Source of the DNA: Mytilus trossulus
Taxonomy: Eukaryota > Mollusca > Bivalvia > Mytilida > Mytilidae
Reading direction: 5' to 3'
Assembly (NCBI RefSeq): GCF_036588685.1
Contig: NC_086378.1
Coordinates: forward strand, 17,213,578-17,277,577
Length of the DNA stretch: 64,000 nucleotides
In this document: in pieces, positions 61,416 to 64,000 of the stretch
Position numbering within the stretch: the first letter of the stretch is position 1
Layout of the letters: each line of letters starts with the position of its first letter
The notes under the pieces: model-generated
The model's database searches: none
The model's input: the letters and a program-made list of their open reading frames with translations, nothing else
Told to the model about the DNA's origin: nothing
Position numbers and translations under genes: made by a program

Positions 61416-61525
61416 TTTGTTGTTTATCTTGTCTACGGATTGCGTAAAAAAAGAATCGGAACCGATTTTAATTACGCAAAATGCACGTGCTATAATAGGT
61501 CATGTGATACCCGTCCGTCTCTACC
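61416..61525 (-). promoter_or_regulatory. Presumed promoter/5' UTR of the transposase-exonuclease gene
   Basis: 110 bp between the start codon and the tandem duplication. Contains an E-box CACGTG at 61484-61489 and a nested inverted repeat at 61440-61479 (ttgcgtaa...aatcgg aa ccgatt...ttacgcaa). No TATA box was seen at a sensible place. If the gene is short upstream, the promoter may extend into the duplicated unit. Function is inferred from position only. Confidence 0.35.
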
Positions 61526-62049
61526 TTAAGGCTTTAACCACTCATTGAAAACAATTTATTTACATTTTTTTAGTCTGATTGAGTTCTTGAGTTATTAACC
61601 ATTAAAAATACATGCATTTCATATGGTTACAGCACAAAAAAAAACATTTATAGGTTTTGTAAGACCAAATTTATTATAGCAATATTTGTGTCTTTTGCCG
61701 TCATACTGCTTTGAATGCCAAAAAATTAGAAAAAAATGATTGTGTTCATATTTAATAACTTTTATTGTGTCAGTTTTCTGGTACAGTGTACAAATTATCC
61801 AACAGTGTTTAAAACTACTTTAGTTTATTGTTTCATGCATGATATAAAACCACTTACAACTGATCTCAAGAAGTATTTTCCCATAGTTTGAGGTATGAAA
61901 TAGTCTCAATTCTTGTCACTATCATTGTTCTATTGACTGCAGTGCTGAAAAAGGCTTAGTTATGAATAAACTAATATTTTTGGTACATATATTTCACTTT
62001 GTAGATCCATGATGCACTTAACTAAGTGTACATTTATTCGCAACCAGTC

Positions 62050-62184
62050 TCATATCTCTTCTCCACATGAGCTAGCTGTGTAGGCCGCATGTTGAACTTT
62101 TAGAATTGCCACACTATTGCTGATGAGAAAAGCCAGTTTTCTTATTTCTGTAATCTGTCCTACTGTATCAACTTTGTAGTAGAG
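62050..62184 (-). CDS. Putative terminal coding exon, tandem copy 1
   Basis: Minus strand: acceptor tttttttatag|ctctac, then 45 open codons ending with TGA at 62050-62052. Reads LYYKVDTVGQITEIRKLAF, then LISNSVAILKVQ and HAAYTASSCGEEI. AATAAA follows 11 bases after the stop. The balanced amino-acid composition in AT-rich DNA and the consensus acceptor support a real last exon of a gene whose earlier exons lie beyond 64000. I do not recognise the family. Confidence 0.55.
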   Translation of the reverse strand, partial: LYYKVDTVGQITEIRKLAFLISNSVAILKVQHAAYTASSCGEEI

Positions 62185-63124
62185 CTATAAAAAAAGAAGA
62201 ATTCATATATTCATGGTTAAAAAGTCAATAAATAAGAAAATGTACATATCATATGAAATAAATCATTATAACAGGCAATATACAGTAGAATCAGCTTTTT
62301 CTAGTACTATGCTGAGGCTTGTTTTACTGTTTTCTCTCTTTGTAATTGCTATTTCTATATAATTTATGATATAAAACCATAGTGTGGTGAACATAATCAT
62401 TTCAAAACAAATCAATTGAATGTCATTGTTTGTATTGGAATACAGAGTTATCTGTCTTGATATTTGATAATTCTTAAAATCCATGTAAAAACTATTTGCT
62501 TGCAAACAGACCTATACATTGACTATGAATAAAACAAATATAATACCACCCACATGTAGAACTTTTAAAAAGGCACATTTTGTGATATTATAAAATCATG
62601 TTAAGGCTTTAACCACTCATTGAAAACAATTTATTTACATTTTTTTAGTCTGATTGAGTTCTTGAGTTATTAACCATTAAAAATACATGCATTTCATATG
62701 GTTACAGCACAAAAAAAAACATTTATAGGTTTTGTAAGACCAAATTTATTATAGCAATATTTGTGTCTTTTGCCGTCATACTGCTTTGAATGCCAAAAAA
62801 TTAGAAAAAAATGATTGTGTTCATATTTAATAACTTTTATTGTGTCAGTTTTCTGGTACAGTGTACAAATTATCCAACAGTGTTTAAAACTACTTTAGTT
62901 TATTGTTTCATGCATGATATAAAACCACTTACAACTGATCTCAAGAAGTATTTTCCCATAGTTTGAGGTATGAAATAGTCTCAATTCTTGTCACTATCAT
63001 TGTTCTATTGACTGCAGTGCTGAAAAAGGCTTAGTTATGAATAAACTAATATTTTTGGTACATATATTTCACTTTGTAGATCCATGATGCACTTAACTAA
63101 GTGTACATTTATTCGCAACCAGTC

Positions 63125-63259
63125 TCATATCTCTTCTCCACATGAGCTAGCTGTGTAGGCCGCATGTTGAACTTTTAGAATTGCCACACTATTGCTGATG
63201 AGAAAAGCCAGTTTTCTTATTTCTGTAATCTGTCCTACTGTATCAACTTTGTAGTAGAG
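63125..63259 (-). CDS. Putative terminal coding exon, tandem copy 2
   Basis: Identical arrangement 1075 bp further on: acceptor, 45 codons, TGA at 63125-63127, nearby AATAAA. If the upstream gene is intact, this copy would be reached first in transcription, and the copy at 62050-62184 could be an alternative last exon or unused. Confidence 0.55.
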   Translation of the reverse strand, partial: LYYKVDTVGQITEIRKLAFLISNSVAILKVQHAAYTASSCGEEI

Positions 63260-64000
63260 CTATAAAAAAAGAAGAATTCATATATTCATGGTTAAAAAGT
63301 CAATAAATAAGAAAATGTACATATCATATGAAATAAATCATTATAACAGGCAATATACAGTAGAATCAGCTTTTTCTAGTACTATGCTGAGGCTTGTTTT
63401 ACTGTTTTCTCTCTTTGTAATTGCTATTTCTATATAATTTATGATATAAAACCATAGTGTGGTGAACATAATCATTTCAAAACAAATCAATTGAATGTCA
63501 TTGTTTGTATTGGAATACAGAGTTATCTGTCTTGATATTTGATAATTCTTAAAATCCATGTAAAAACTATTTGCTTGCAAACAGACCTATACATTGACTA
63601 TGAATAAAACAAATATAATACCACCCACATGTAGAACTTTTAAAAAGGCACATTTTGTGATATTATAAAATCATGTTAAGGCTTTAACCACTCATTGAAA
63701 ACAATTTATTTACATTTTTTTAGTCTGATTGAGTTCTTGAGTTATTAACCATTAAAAATACATGCATTTCATATGGTTACAGCACAAAAAAAAACATTTA
63801 TAGGTTTTGTAAGACCAAATTTATTATAGCAATATTTGTGTCTTTTGCCGTCATACTGCTTTGAATGCCAAAAAATTAGAAAAAAATGATTGTGTTCATA
63901 TTTAATAACTTTTATTGTGTCAGTTTTCTGGTACAGTGTACAAATTATCCAACAGTTTTTAAAACTACTTTAGTTTATTGTTTCATGCATGATATAAAAC

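Larger units (their letters stand above)
61526..64000. repeat. 1075-bp tandem duplication (2.3 copies)
   Basis: 'ttaaggctttaaccactcat' starts at 61526, 62601 and 63676, exactly 1075 bp apart. Copies 1 and 2 are almost identical by eye. Copy 3 runs off the window (one difference seen: cagtgttta becomes cagttttta near 63957). Each full copy carries a putative terminal exon. The repeated minus-strand frame at 62266-62505/63341-63580 has no family features. Confidence 0.92.

Noticed and set aside
62266..62505. 79-codon minus-strand frame, repeated at 63341-63580
   Set aside because: It recurs only because of the tandem duplication. It has an AT-driven composition and no splice or family support, and it lies 5' of the putative terminal exon, probably in its intron.
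1..64000. tRNA and rRNA genes
   Set aside because: No cloverleaf-type sequence with GTTCGA-like T-loop and A/B boxes, and no conserved rRNA stretch, was recognised by eye. A dedicated scan (tRNAscan-SE, Infernal) would be decisive.

Overview
The window is AT-rich eukaryotic DNA, most likely from a bivalve mollusc, and a mussel (Mytilus-like) genome is my best guess. The evidence is long AT-rich introns, no bacterial-style gene packing, and several dispersed repeats I recognise as typical of mussel genomes. These include the 2-kb element ending in CCAGATGCT...CGCAGGGCG, the 'tatgccccacctacgat' repeat, the 'gtggtatgattgccaatgag' repeat, and the repeat ending in a gtatacccc/ggggtatac hairpin. 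The species assignment rests on memory of repeat families, not on a search.

Layout. 1-5520: minisatellite with a 47-bp period in two subfamilies, decaying at its right edge. 5521-14250: AT-rich DNA with dispersed repeats and, on the minus strand, duplicated and decayed pieces of a C2H2 zinc-finger gene. 14493-21870: tandem array of a unit of about 0.9 kb, broken by a 1066-bp hAT-like nonautonomous transposon (perfect 5-bp target duplication) and by a 2.7-kb nested insertion. 21880-23350: a LINE endonuclease fragment (+) and a pogo/CENP-B-like transposase relic (-) with one internal stop. 23352-50074: about 313 monomers of a 72-bp satellite with higher-order repeats. It is interrupted by two tandem copies of a 2-kb mussel repeat and ends at a 100-N assembly gap. 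50175-61415: the main gene. 61526-64000: a 1075-bp tandem duplication carrying what looks like the last coding exon of another minus-strand gene.

The main gene is on the minus strand. I could assemble eight exons, all joined in frame at GT-AG sites, giving 792 codons up to the gap. The order is a four-cysteine N-terminal region, a Mutator-like transposase domain, a linker, and a complete DEDDh 3'-5' exonuclease domain. Compared with what I remember of the family, a segment of roughly 50 residues between the first two catalytic aspartates is missing. The introns carry MITEs and foldback elements, including a 589-bp pogo-type MITE flanked by TA and a palindrome with 45-bp perfect arms. The last codons are hidden in the gap, next to the satellite. 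The satellite's only long open frame is on the same strand, so read-through transcription from this gene would enter the satellite in its open orientation.
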